Source of the DNA: Gammaproteobacteria bacterium
GTDB taxonomy: Bacteria > Pseudomonadota > Gammaproteobacteria > Thiohalomonadales > Thiohalomonadaceae
NCBI GenBank assembly: GCA_015232955.1
Contig: JADFYS010000099.1
Coordinates: forward strand, 1 to 7,367
Direction of reading: 5' to 3'
Length of the DNA: 7,367 bases
Shown: in pieces, positions 1 through 6,760 of the stretch
Numbering within the stretch: position 1 is the stretch's first letter
Layout of the letters: each line of letters begins with the position of its first letter
Program-made: the position numbers and the translations under genes
The notes under the pieces: generated by a model
What the model was told of the DNA's origin: nothing
Databases searched by the model: none
The model's input: the letters and a program-made list of their open reading frames with translations, nothing else

Positions 1-50
1 ATTCAAAGGCTTCATAACGAAGAAGAGTCGCGCTTATCGGCTTTCTGGAA

Positions 51-77
51 CCAGCGTTTTCAGGTATCTTGGGTATA
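51..77 (+). repeat. Left flank copy of a short inverted repeat
   Basis: This 27-base stretch lies just beyond the 3' end of the last sox-cluster gene. Compared by eye with the reverse complement of 7226-7252, 22 of 27 bases match, including an exact 13-base core at 65-77 (TATCTTGGGTATA). The two copies are in opposite orientation and bracket the gene cluster. The rest of 1-87 shows no gene and no convincing terminator. Confidence 0.5.
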
Positions 78-87
78 GTCTCCCGCT

Positions 88-999
88 TTACTCCCACTCC
101 ATCTCAATATAGACCTGCTGCGCATTCCGGCCGGAGAGGAGATCAAAGTTCCGCAGGTTGCGAAAAGAGGATTGATCGATTGTGGTAATTTCGCCAATAT
201 CGCCTCCCGCCTCTAGCAGCTGCGCCACCCCTCGCCGCAGAAGCGTGAGGTAATCATAACTTTCGCGCATGGCCCGTTCAAGGGTGGTGGCGCTGCCGTG
301 GCCCGGCACCAGCTGCAGCGGTTCAAACGCTGCCAACTGCTGCAGCACCTCGACCCAGCTCCGGCTATTGGATTGCGGGCCTACCCCCAACATCCGCTCG
401 GTATAGACGATATCCCCACTAAACAGCACCCCAAAATCGGGAAGCCAGACCAAGCTATCTCCCGGAGTGTGGGCGGCCCCCTTGTGGTAGAGTTCGAACT
501 TCACCCCACCCAGCTCAAAACGGTTCTCGTGAGTGAAGGTCTCATCGGCGTAGACCGGTTCCGTTGCCGCGACCCCTTCTGCACCCACAAGATCCTTGAG
601 GCGGCGCCACTGATCCTGAAAACGGGCCTTGTGATCCACTACCGCCGCCTCACTGGCGATAATTCTCGCCCCCTGCTGGCGAAAATAACCGTTACCGAAC
701 CAGCGGTGATCTTGTCCGCCACTATTAATCACCCGTACCACCGGCTGATCACTAATGGAACGCAGTGTCTGCGCGATCTGCTCTGCCCCGCGATAGCTCC
801 CCCCAGAGTCGATAAGGACAATACCCGCCTGAGTCACCACCACGCCAAAGGTGGCGTTATTCCCGAAATTTTCCGGGCTACGGTTGCCGAGATCGCCCAC
901 AAGGGCATAGATCCCATTACCCAAACTCTCTACTTTGAGGGGTTGCGCCTGAGCAAAGGCACTCCACAACAGTAGCGTGATCGCCAGAAACTGCCTCAT
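88..999 (-). CDS. Secreted metallo-beta-lactamase-fold protein (SoxH-like) with a reduced metal site
   Basis: A 303-residue protein of the metallo-beta-lactamase (MBL) fold, probably periplasmic. Residues 1-19 form a Sec-type signal peptide ending near AQAQ. The family's first metal motif, HxHxDH, reads SGGQDH at residues 93-98: the first two histidines are gone while Asp97 and His98 remain. The other ligands are present: His177 in HTPGD, Asp196 in SGDI and His234 in PGHG. By family logic this leaves one complete site (Asp97, His98, His234) and breaks the second. MBL proteins next to sox genes are often called SoxH or quinoprotein-relay hydrolases; their substrate is not established, though thiol-ester or persulfide-type chemistry is plausible. 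The ATG chosen at 999 overlaps the stop of the thioredoxin gene as TGATG, which suggests translational coupling. An in-frame GTG three bases earlier (1002) is an alternative. It is the last gene of the cluster. Confidence 0.88.
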   Translation of the reverse strand: MRQFLAITLLLWSAFAQAQPLKVESLGNGIYALVGDLGNRSPENFGNNATFGVVVTQAGIVLIDSGGSYRGAEQIAQTLRSISDQPVVRVINSGGQDHRWFGNGYFRQQGARIIASEAAVVDHKARFQDQWRRLKDLVGAEGVAATEPVYADETFTHENRFELGGVKFELYHKGAAHTPGDSLVWLPDFGVLFSGDIVYTERMLGVGPQSNSRSWVEVLQQLAAFEPLQLVPGHGSATTLERAMRESYDYLTLLRRGVAQLLEAGGDIGEITTIDQSSFRNLRNFDLLSGRNAQQVYIEMEWE

Positions 1000-1994
1000 C
1001 ACTGAAGATTGACCGCTTCGCTACCCTTCTCTTTTCGCCGCGCCTCAATACGGTCGAGGATATGGCGCTGAAACTCCGGCTGCTGTTGATAGATTCCGTC
1101 CGCGACATAGGAGAGGCTGGTGGCAAGGTGGTAGGGACGGATGTAGGAGTCGGTACGAAACACCTCTTTGCCCGCTGCGTCGATAAAGAGGAGGGTCGGG
1201 GTGTACTGAATCCCCAAGGCGTCACTCCAGCTGCGGGCACTCATCTTCTCACCTCCGGGGGTGATCAACTCCTGAAGCGACCAGCTATCGATCTGGGCGA
1301 CATCAAACCGCTGTAGATACTCTTGAATCTCCTTCTGGCTAAAAGCCTCCCGGTGCATCTCGTCACACGCCTTGCAACGACTCTGCTCAAACAGTAACAG
1401 CAGCGGTTTATCCCCCTCTTTTCTTCTTAGATCGAGCGGCTGCTCAAGCGCCCCGGGGTAGGGGTTGAGTGGGCCAGCAGCAAGAGTCTCTGCCCTTTTG
1501 GCATAAAATTCGAGAAATGACTCCCCTTCCCCCCCCTCACCCCTGCTGTAGTCAAGCAGGGCGAGAAATTTGTCGGGAGGGTAGTAGCCGTTGACCCGAA
1601 AAGCGACATCACCGCTCTGGTCAAGAATCACCATCGTCGGCGTAAACTGAACCTTTAACGCTTTGGCAAACGCCTTCTCGCTGCGACTCTCTCCGTCGAG
1701 ATCGGTCACCTCAAGATCGCCCCAGATATTGATGGCGATCACATTAAACAGTTGCCGGGTCTTCTCCTCGATCTCTTTCTGGCTAAAGTTGACCTGCAGC
1801 ATCCGTTCGCAGTATGGGCACCCATCCTGATGAAAATAGAGCAGAACCCTGCGTTCGGCCGCCGCCGCCTCGGCAATCTCTTCACGAATATCGAGAAAAG
1901 AGTCTTTAAACCATGACGGCGTCTCGACCGCCAATAGCGGTGTCGCCAGCGTCAACAGCACAACCCACACCAGAGCACGACAACGACTCCACAT
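999..1994 (-). CDS. Periplasmic tandem-domain thioredoxin (SoxW-like)
   Basis: A 331-residue protein with a Sec-type signal peptide (about residues 1-22, ending PLLA) and two thioredoxin-fold domains in tandem. Domain one has the redox motif CPYC at 59-62 and its cis-proline in FTPT (Pro119). Domain two has CKAC at 207-210 and its cis-proline in YTPT (Pro266). Both domains share a phrase around FSQKEI (70-75 and 218-223), pointing to an internal duplication. A single-domain thioredoxin, SoxW, is commonly encoded with sox genes and is thought to keep Sox cysteines reduced; this one is about twice that size. A basic, glutamate-rich tail of about 30 residues follows domain two. A good ribosome binding site (GAGGAG, GGAG 9 bases before the ATG) supports the start. 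It lies 34 bases after soxZ and overlaps the MBL gene. The function is by analogy; neither the electron donor nor a membrane partner such as CcdA is in the window. Confidence 0.9.
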   Translation of the reverse strand: MWSRCRALVWVVLLTLATPLLAVETPSWFKDSFLDIREEIAEAAAAERRVLLYFHQDGCPYCERMLQVNFSQKEIEEKTRQLFNVIAINIWGDLEVTDLDGESRSEKAFAKALKVQFTPTMVILDQSGDVAFRVNGYYPPDKFLALLDYSRGEGGEGESFLEFYAKRAETLAAGPLNPYPGALEQPLDLRRKEGDKPLLLLFEQSRCKACDEMHREAFSQKEIQEYLQRFDVAQIDSWSLQELITPGGEKMSARSWSDALGIQYTPTLLFIDAAGKEVFRTDSYIRPYHLATSLSYVADGIYQQQPEFQRHILDRIEARRKEKGSEAVNLQ

Positions 1995-2028
1995 CAGATA
2001 TCACTCCTCAATATATATCTAGCTACAA

Positions 2029-2343
2029 TTACTTAATAATCGCTTCGGCAGCGTCGCTCTCACCGGTATTATCGGTCCAGCTCAGCTCGATTTTATCCCC
2101 CTTACTGGCACCATCAAAACGAAATGAGATATAGGGGTTTTTGGAAACCGCACCGCCCCAGTTGGTCTCCAACACCACCTTGTCGCCGTGTTTACAGAGG
2201 ATCTCCTGAATGAACTTGGCCGGGATCTTCTCCCCATCCTTATCCTTACGCATTCCGGTCTCCATCGTGTGCTTAATGAGCGCCTTGACTTCACACGCCC
2301 CGTCACTTTCGATCTTGGCGCGAATTTTAATAGAACCTGCCAT
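2029..2343 (-). CDS. soxZ: Thiosulfate carrier subunit SoxZ
   Basis: A 104-residue SoxZ, the partner that forms the SoxYZ heterodimer carrying thiosulfate-derived sulfur on the SoxY arm in the periplasm. Family-typical stretches are visible: VKALIKHTMETGMRKD near residues 19-34, IPAKFIQE at 40-47, WGGAVSKNPYISF at about 62-74, and a C-terminal part with SWTDNTGESD. There is no signal peptide, as expected for a protein co-exported with Tat-bearing SoxY. Two cysteines are present: Cys50 sits in a position where other SoxZ proteins also tend to have one, while Cys17 in the GACEVK turn looks less usual. A clear ribosome binding site, AGGAG, stands 8 bases before the ATG. It follows soxY after 63 bases with no convincing terminator between them, so soxYZ are probably co-transcribed. 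Confidence 0.97.
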   Translation of the reverse strand: MAGSIKIRAKIESDGACEVKALIKHTMETGMRKDKDGEKIPAKFIQEILCKHGDKVVLETNWGGAVSKNPYISFRFDGASKGDKIELSWTDNTGESDAAEAIIK

Positions 2344-2406
2344 TATGATGACTCCTAGTATAGATTTAGATTATGTGTACTCTTGACTGGTATCTGATCT
2401 CTCAGC

Positions 2407-2874
2407 TTAACCGCCGCAACCACCGATGGTCACTTTCACCTCTTTCTCGGCGGTATAGAGTGCCCCTTCCGCCTCTATCATCGCGATCACATTGGAGGTT
2501 TTACCCATCTTAATCCGGGTCGAGACATAGGGGTGTGTTCCGGTGGGTAGTTGGTAGAGCGCCACCAAAGGGGTCGCATTCTTCTCTACCAAAATGGCGA
2601 TCCGGGTTACCCCCTTTAGGGTAGACGAGACCGTAATCGGCACCACCGCACCATTCTCTGCAATCTGCGGCGCCTTAATCATCACCGCATCCGAAGGGGT
2701 GCGCGCTCCGCCACCAATGGCGCTATAGGCGTCATCCACCGATTTGGCGCCAAATGCAGATTCAGGCCAGGCAGCCAGAAGCTGCTGGGGGGTAATTAAC
2801 CCCGCACCGGCGGCAAGGGCGATGGTCGTACTGGCCAGTGTACCTTTTAGAAAAAGACGGCGTTTCATATTCAC
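2407..2874 (-). CDS. soxY: Thiosulfate carrier subunit SoxY
   Basis: A 155-residue SoxY, the covalent sulfur carrier of the Sox pathway. The last five residues are GGCGG with Cys153, the swinging-arm cysteine to which SoxXA attaches thiosulfate and from which SoxB releases sulfate. A Tat-type signal is visible at the N-terminus (RRLFLKG at about 5-11, then a hydrophobic run ending near LLAAW), so the folded SoxYZ pair can be exported together. The start at 2874 is a GTG; AGAGGAGAG upstream ends 8 bases before it, good spacing. The in-frame ATG six bases later (2868) would lie about 14 bases from that site and is less likely, though the Tat signal survives either way. It follows soxB by 71 bases and precedes soxZ. 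Confidence 0.97.
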   Translation of the reverse strand: MNMKRRLFLKGTLASTTIALAAGAGLITPQQLLAAWPESAFGAKSVDDAYSAIGGGARTPSDAVMIKAPQIAENGAVVPITVSSTLKGVTRIAILVEKNATPLVALYQLPTGTHPYVSTRIKMGKTSNVIAMIEAEGALYTAEKEVKVTIGGCGG

Positions 2875-2945
2875 AGCTTATACTCTCCTCTGGTAATTAC
2901 TCTTAACGATCACCACCGTGATCCCATACTTCCGTAACCACTGCC

Positions 2946-4715
2946 TCAGGCGGCGATTCCGGGGTTGCCCGCTACTCCCTTGAGCTTGGGCAGATTCATC
3001 TTCTCTATCTTCGCAACCTTCTGCTGCCGCAGATACTCCGCCACCACCTCCCAGATGGGGGCGCCCGGCGCCTGCGAGCCGACGGTCGCCCAACCGGCAA
3101 CCTTATATTTTTTGGTCGCCTCGAGCTTTTTGCCACTGTCGAGGGTCAGATCTGAGACGCGGGAACCGATCGTCGCCCCCGGTTCGCACACATAGTCAAG
3201 ACCACCAACACGCACCATATCCCCCCCCTGCTGAAAGAAGGGGTCAGGGTTAAAGAGATTATCGAGGACATCTTCGAGGATCCGTTTGATGTCGGCGCCA
3301 CTCATCTCTCGGACATAGGTCTCGGGATAGGTGGTAGCGGTCTGGTCGAGCAGATTCTCCATCGTAATCGCCTGCCCCGGAAGGACGGTAGTCCCCCAGC
3401 GGAAGCCGGGAGAGAGGGCGATTTCGGCATCCCCCACCACCCGTTGTGCATCACAGATGATCTGATCAAAGGTGCCGTTAAAGTTCCCCCGACGGTAGAG
3501 GAGATCCTCCGCTAGCGCCAACTTCTCATTGAGCTGACCCAGATAGGGGCGACGCACCTCATCAATGTAGCGCTGCATCTCTGCGTCCGCTTTAAGAAGA
3601 TTGGAGAAGATCGGCAGCAGACGGTAGCGGAAATCCTGCACCTTCCCCCCGCGGACATCGAGATCCATCACCCCAAGATACTTGCCGTTGGAGCCGGCGT
3701 TGGTCACCAGCGTCTTTCCGCCACGATTGCTGACCGCAATCGGCGCCGGAACCCCATCATGGGTGTGGCCGCCGAAGATTACATCGATACCACTCACCAC
3801 CTCTGCCAGTTTGAGATCGACATCCATGCCGTTGTGGGAGATCACCACCACCACCGCCGGATTCTCCTTCTCGCGAATCTGATCGACCCTCTCCTGCATC
3901 TCCTCAGGACGGATACCAAAAGTCCAGTCGGGGATAAAGCGGGAGGGGTTGGCGATGGGGGTGTAGGGGAACGCCTGTCCGATCACCGCCACCCGAACCC
4001 CGTTCACCTCACGCATGGTGTAGGGTTTGAAGGCGTGACCACTATCTTCATCGTAACCGGCAAAATCGCTGAAACGGTAGTCGAAGAGGGCATCCTCGGT
4101 GAGAGAGACATTATTGGCGACAAAATCCCCGTTAAAATCGTTGATATTCTGCAACACCTCGGAATCGCGGTAGGTGAACTCCCAGTGTCCGGTCATCACA
4201 TCGACCCCCAGAAGATTGCACGCCCCGACCATATCTTTTCCCCGGGTCCAGAGTGCAGTTCCGGAGCCTTGCCAGGTGTCGCCACCATCCAGAAGGAGGC
4301 TATTCCCCTCTCCCCGTTCGGCCCGAATCTGCTTCACCAGCGTTGCGAGATGGGCAAAGCCCCCCACCTTGCCATACTGCTGCGCCGCTTCGCTAAAACC
4401 GAGATAGGTGAAGGCGTGCGCCTCCGGGGTTCCGGCGGCGATCCCGAAGTGGTGTAACAGCGCCTCTCCCACAAGGTGGGGGGCCTTCCCCTTGGCACGA
4501 CCCAACCCGAGATTGACACTCGGCTCGCGAAAGTAGATCGGGTTGAGCTGGGCGTGAGTGTCTGTGATATGCAGTAGCGAGACATTGCCAAACCCGGGGG
4601 TCTGATAGAGATCCTCCCCCTGACGGCGACTGGCGGCAGAGGCGGTTGCGGGGAGCATCCCCGCCGCACCGGCAAGGGAGATTAACTGAATAAATTGACG
4701 ACGGGAGAGGGACAT
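2946..4715 (-). CDS. soxB: Sulfate thiol esterase SoxB (dimanganese hydrolase)
   Basis: A 589-residue SoxB, the periplasmic enzyme that hydrolyses the sulfone group from SoxY-bound S-sulfonate and releases sulfate. It has a metallophosphoesterase domain followed by a 5'-nucleotidase C-terminal domain. Metal-binding motifs occur in order: DTH with Asp52 and His54, DGGDTWQG with Asp143 and Asp146, GHWEFT at 176-181 (the SoxB form of the nucleotidase GNHEF motif), His294 in SHNG, and GGHTHD with His317 and His319. The N-terminus is a Tat signal (SRRQFIQL at 4-11, hydrophobic run, cleavage near ATASA). Length is normal for the family. The gene lies 81 bases downstream of the rhodanese gene, and that gap holds overlapping hairpins, so soxB expression may be partly uncoupled from soxXAK. 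The ribosome binding site is weak (AGTGAG, 6 bases before the ATG). Confidence 0.99.
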   Translation of the reverse strand: MSLSRRQFIQLISLAGAAGMLPATASAASRRQGEDLYQTPGFGNVSLLHITDTHAQLNPIYFREPSVNLGLGRAKGKAPHLVGEALLHHFGIAAGTPEAHAFTYLGFSEAAQQYGKVGGFAHLATLVKQIRAERGEGNSLLLDGGDTWQGSGTALWTRGKDMVGACNLLGVDVMTGHWEFTYRDSEVLQNINDFNGDFVANNVSLTEDALFDYRFSDFAGYDEDSGHAFKPYTMREVNGVRVAVIGQAFPYTPIANPSRFIPDWTFGIRPEEMQERVDQIREKENPAVVVVISHNGMDVDLKLAEVVSGIDVIFGGHTHDGVPAPIAVSNRGGKTLVTNAGSNGKYLGVMDLDVRGGKVQDFRYRLLPIFSNLLKADAEMQRYIDEVRRPYLGQLNEKLALAEDLLYRRGNFNGTFDQIICDAQRVVGDAEIALSPGFRWGTTVLPGQAITMENLLDQTATTYPETYVREMSGADIKRILEDVLDNLFNPDPFFQQGGDMVRVGGLDYVCEPGATIGSRVSDLTLDSGKKLEATKKYKVAGWATVGSQAPGAPIWEVVAEYLRQQKVAKIEKMNLPKLKGVAGNPGIAA

Positions 4716-4742
4716 TCTGCACTCACTAACAAAAGAGGATAA

Positions 4743-4773
4743 AGAGCGCGGGCAGCAGTTGCGCTCTGCCCGC
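4743..4773 (-). terminator. Two overlapping alternative hairpins between the rhodanese gene and soxB
   Basis: Two GC-rich stems compete for the same bases. Stem A pairs 4748-4755 with 4766-4773 (GCGGGCAG/CTGCCCGC, 8 bp, 10-nt loop). Stem B pairs 4743-4749 with 4761-4767 (AGAGCGC/GCGCTCT, 7 bp, 11-nt loop). In the direction of transcription stem B is followed by TTATCCTCTTTTG, a broken U-tract. This could be a leaky intrinsic terminator, an attenuator, or an RNA stability/processing site. No leader peptide or ligand-binding fold was recognised. Confidence 0.4.
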
Positions 4774-4796
4774 CTTGTAGAGCTTCACAGATAAGG

Positions 4797-5465
4797 CTAA
4801 TAGTTCACCGTAGTCAGGCCAAGGCTGACCCAGTCCTGCATCCCACCGCGATACCACTTTAACTTGTATGCCGGATAGCCGAGGCGTACCAAGGTCTTGA
4901 TATTGGTCGCCGACTGCGGACACCACGCACCGTTACAGAAGAGAACGAGAGTTTTGGCGTTACGAAAATCACGCTCACCCTCACCTATCCTCACCCCAAA
5001 CTGTTCGAGGGTCTCATCCAACCCCTCCGCTTCGATATCTAGATTAAAACTCCCCTGATGGTCAAGATTGATCTTGCTCCACGGGACATTGACCGAGCCG
5101 GGTATGGTTCCACGGACGATCCAGTCGGGGGTGCGGGAGTCGATCACCATCACTTTACGGTCGCCACGATGGATCTGCTTGAGATACCCGAGCAGCTCCA
5201 GCTCGCCCACGGTCTCGACACCGTTGACCACCGTCATCGGCTGAATACAGAACGGCGGACAGTGACGATCGGTCTTGACATAGGCCTTGGGGATGGTCGA
5301 ACCCTCGGCATCGGTACGGGAGATCACTACCTCTTTGCCATGGTGGCTGACGGTAATGCTCGGGAGTTCTGCGGTGATATTACCAGCGGTAACCACCGGA
5401 CTGGTTGCGATCGCAGCAACCAGACCCAGTGGGGCAAAAAAGTTAAGCAATTTTCGGTTATTCAT
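4797..5465 (-). CDS. soxL: Periplasmic rhodanese-domain sulfurtransferase (SoxL type)
   Basis: A 222-residue exported rhodanese-like protein. The start at 5465 is chosen because AAGGA stands 8 bases before this ATG and a Sec signal peptide follows directly (residues 1-28, ending VVTAG); an upstream in-frame ATG at 5510 would bury that signal. Residues about 85-220 form the rhodanese domain: VIDSRTPDW at 107-115, GTIPGSVNVPW at 119-129, and the active-site strand LVLFCNGAWCPQS with catalytic Cys177 and a second cysteine, Cys182, in the loop. A separate CPPFC pair (Cys69, Cys73) precedes the domain, so four cysteines are available. A rhodanese called SoxL is encoded with soxXAK in green and purple sulfur bacteria, where it is proposed to take sulfane sulfur from SoxYZ or assist SoxXA. 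Position after soxK and export fit that role. The symbol rests on domain and context. Confidence 0.82.
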   Translation of the reverse strand: MNNRKLLNFFAPLGLVAAIATSPVVTAGNITAELPSITVSHHGKEVVISRTDAEGSTIPKAYVKTDRHCPPFCIQPMTVVNGVETVGELELLGYLKQIHRGDRKVMVIDSRTPDWIVRGTIPGSVNVPWSKINLDHQGSFNLDIEAEGLDETLEQFGVRIGEGERDFRNAKTLVLFCNGAWCPQSATNIKTLVRLGYPAYKLKWYRGGMQDWVSLGLTTVNY

Positions 5466-5549
5466 CGGGATAATCCTTGTCTGAGTAAAGCACCCTCTGC
5501 CATACACCAAGAGGGGGTAGAGGCGAAAACGGTTGAGGAGGGGTGGCGG

Positions 5550-5867
5550 CTATTTGTAGTAACTGGGGATCTTCAACTCTTGCTGAGAGACCATCTGCTG
5601 AAAGCCGAGTTCCGACTGCTCCTTCGCTATCTGCGCCAGCTCCATCGACTTTTTATAGTCGCCCGCTTCTAACGCTTTCTCGGCATTTGCGATATATTTT
5701 CCGACATCACGCCAGACCCCATCGACCGTTGCGGCCCGCTTCTCCGCCTTCTGCGCTGCAGCGAGCAGCTCCACCGCCTGCTCTTTCTCTCCTGCAAAGA
5801 GCGGTAGTGCCACCATGGACAGGATCCACAGCAACAGTGATTTAGCGATTACACCTCTTTTCATCAT
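5550..5867 (-). CDS. soxK: SoxXA-binding protein SoxK
   Basis: A 105-residue small exported protein without cysteine. Residues 1-25 are a Sec signal peptide (basic start, hydrophobic run, LPLFA before GEKEQ). The mature part is almost entirely helical: an alanine-rich helix (about 28-46), a turn with VDGVW at 48-52, a second helix, then AEKALEAGDYKKSMELA, which looks like half of a TPR-type helical hairpin, and a tail ending PSYYK. Size, alanine/glutamate helices, the GxW turn and position right after soxA match the SoxXA-binding protein (SAXB, SoxK) of Chlorobaculum and Allochromatium, which joins SoxX and SoxA in a three-subunit cytochrome complex and raises its activity. The ATG at 5867 has GGAGAAGAG directly upstream; a second ATG follows immediately (5864) with equally good spacing. 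It starts 30 bases after the soxA stop. Confidence 0.85.
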   Translation of the reverse strand: MMKRGVIAKSLLLWILSMVALPLFAGEKEQAVELLAAAQKAEKRAATVDGVWRDVGKYIANAEKALEAGDYKKSMELAQIAKEQSELGFQQMVSQQELKIPSYYK

Positions 5868-5897
5868 CTCTTCTCCATTGACTCTCTGTTGCGCTGC

Positions 5898-6743
5898 CTA
5901 TTTACGGGCACCGGGACCGTTTAACACCTGACCGTTGTTCAGATAGGTCAGAAAATACTCCAGATTTCGGTACTGCTCACCCTGCGCCTTAAGTGCCTTG
6001 GCCCGAATATTCTCATTACAACCGGAAAAACGGCGGTGGAGGGTGCCCACAGTCCCCCACTTCGCGCGATAGACCGGCCAGTGGGTGGTGTGTCCCAACG
6101 GTGGGCTCAGGATCTCGGAGCGGACCTGATTTCCCGAGTTCTGGAGATGGCAGTTGGCGCACGAGAAATTGAGCTGCCCTCTGCGGGTGAAATAGAACTT
6201 CTTTCCCGCCTCATACGCCGCCAGCGCCCGAGGGTCATCTGCCGGGATCTCCACCCGGGTCACCTCTCCTCGCGACTCATAGGCGATATAGGAGAGGATG
6301 TTGTTAATTGAACCCTTCTTATATTTCAGCGGTTTCTCACCGTGGGCCTGACGGCACTGGTTGACCGCAAGAGGAAGGGTCACCACCATCCCCTTCTCCC
6401 GATCCCAACGCGGATAGTCGGCAGCAATGGCCGGTCCTTTAGGAAAACAGTCACTGTACCCCTTACCGTTGGCAAAAGGGGTGTTCCACATCGCTTCACC
6501 ATCTTCGATAAACGGCTCATAGGGGGGGAACTCCTCGATCGCCTCCCAGTTTTCACGACCGATCGGGTCGATGGCGTAGGCACCATTGACAAACTCTTCC
6601 GCTGGAACATTGGGAAACCGTTCGGTATTGTAACGGACGAACTGCTCGCGATCCTCTTCCGGTGTCGTCGCCTCTACCGCAGTGAGTGCGGTAGCCAGCA
6701 TCACTCCGGAGAGGGTGGTGATCATCTTGTTCAAAATTGGCAT
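5898..6743 (-). CDS. soxA: Sulfur oxidation c-type cytochrome SoxA (monohaem)
   Basis: A 281-residue SoxA, catalytic subunit of the SoxXA(K) cytochrome complex that links thiosulfate to SoxY in the periplasm. Residues 1-25 form a signal peptide. There is a single haem-binding motif, CANCH at 195-199, in the C-terminal cytochrome domain. The active-site cysteine, which in characterised SoxA proteins is a haem ligand carrying a persulfide, is Cys242 in FSGCNENIR. In the N-terminal domain no CxxCH remains; Cys99 (YSDCFPKG) and Cys130 (NQCRQAHG) probably form a disulfide, as in other monohaem SoxA proteins. The start at 6743 has a GGAG 11 bases upstream and lies 17 bases after the soxX stop; an in-frame ATG at residue 7 is possible. 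The one-haem form together with an adjacent soxK fits the trimeric SoxAXK type. Confidence 0.97.
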   Translation of the reverse strand: MPILNKMITTLSGVMLATALTAVEATTPEEDREQFVRYNTERFPNVPAEEFVNGAYAIDPIGRENWEAIEEFPPYEPFIEDGEAMWNTPFANGKGYSDCFPKGPAIAADYPRWDREKGMVVTLPLAVNQCRQAHGEKPLKYKKGSINNILSYIAYESRGEVTRVEIPADDPRALAAYEAGKKFYFTRRGQLNFSCANCHLQNSGNQVRSEILSPPLGHTTHWPVYRAKWGTVGTLHRRFSGCNENIRAKALKAQGEQYRNLEYFLTYLNNGQVLNGPGARK

Positions 6744-6760
6744 CTTCTCTCTATCTCCGC

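Noticed and set aside
298..975. Open frame of 225 codons on the plus strand
   Set aside because: It lies entirely antisense to the MBL gene, has no recognisable domain or ribosome binding site, and its composition is what a reverse frame of a GC-rich gene gives.
2908..2923. Hairpin GATCAC-CACC-GTGATC between soxB and soxY
   Set aside because: A 6-bp stem with no U-tract after it on the minus strand; too weak to call a terminator, and a regulatory role has no further support.
3759..4457. Open frame of 232 codons on the plus strand
   Set aside because: It is antisense to the conserved catalytic part of soxB, and its histidine/isoleucine-rich translation resembles no family.
5493..5515. Hairpin CCCTCT/AGAGGG between soxK and the rhodanese gene
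   Set aside because: The stem is only 6 bp with an 11-base loop and no U-tract; such pairings arise readily by chance in this purine/pyrimidine-skewed sequence.
5058..5672. Open frame of 204 codons on the plus strand
   Set aside because: It spans antisense parts of both the rhodanese gene and soxK, crossing a gene boundary, with no domain.
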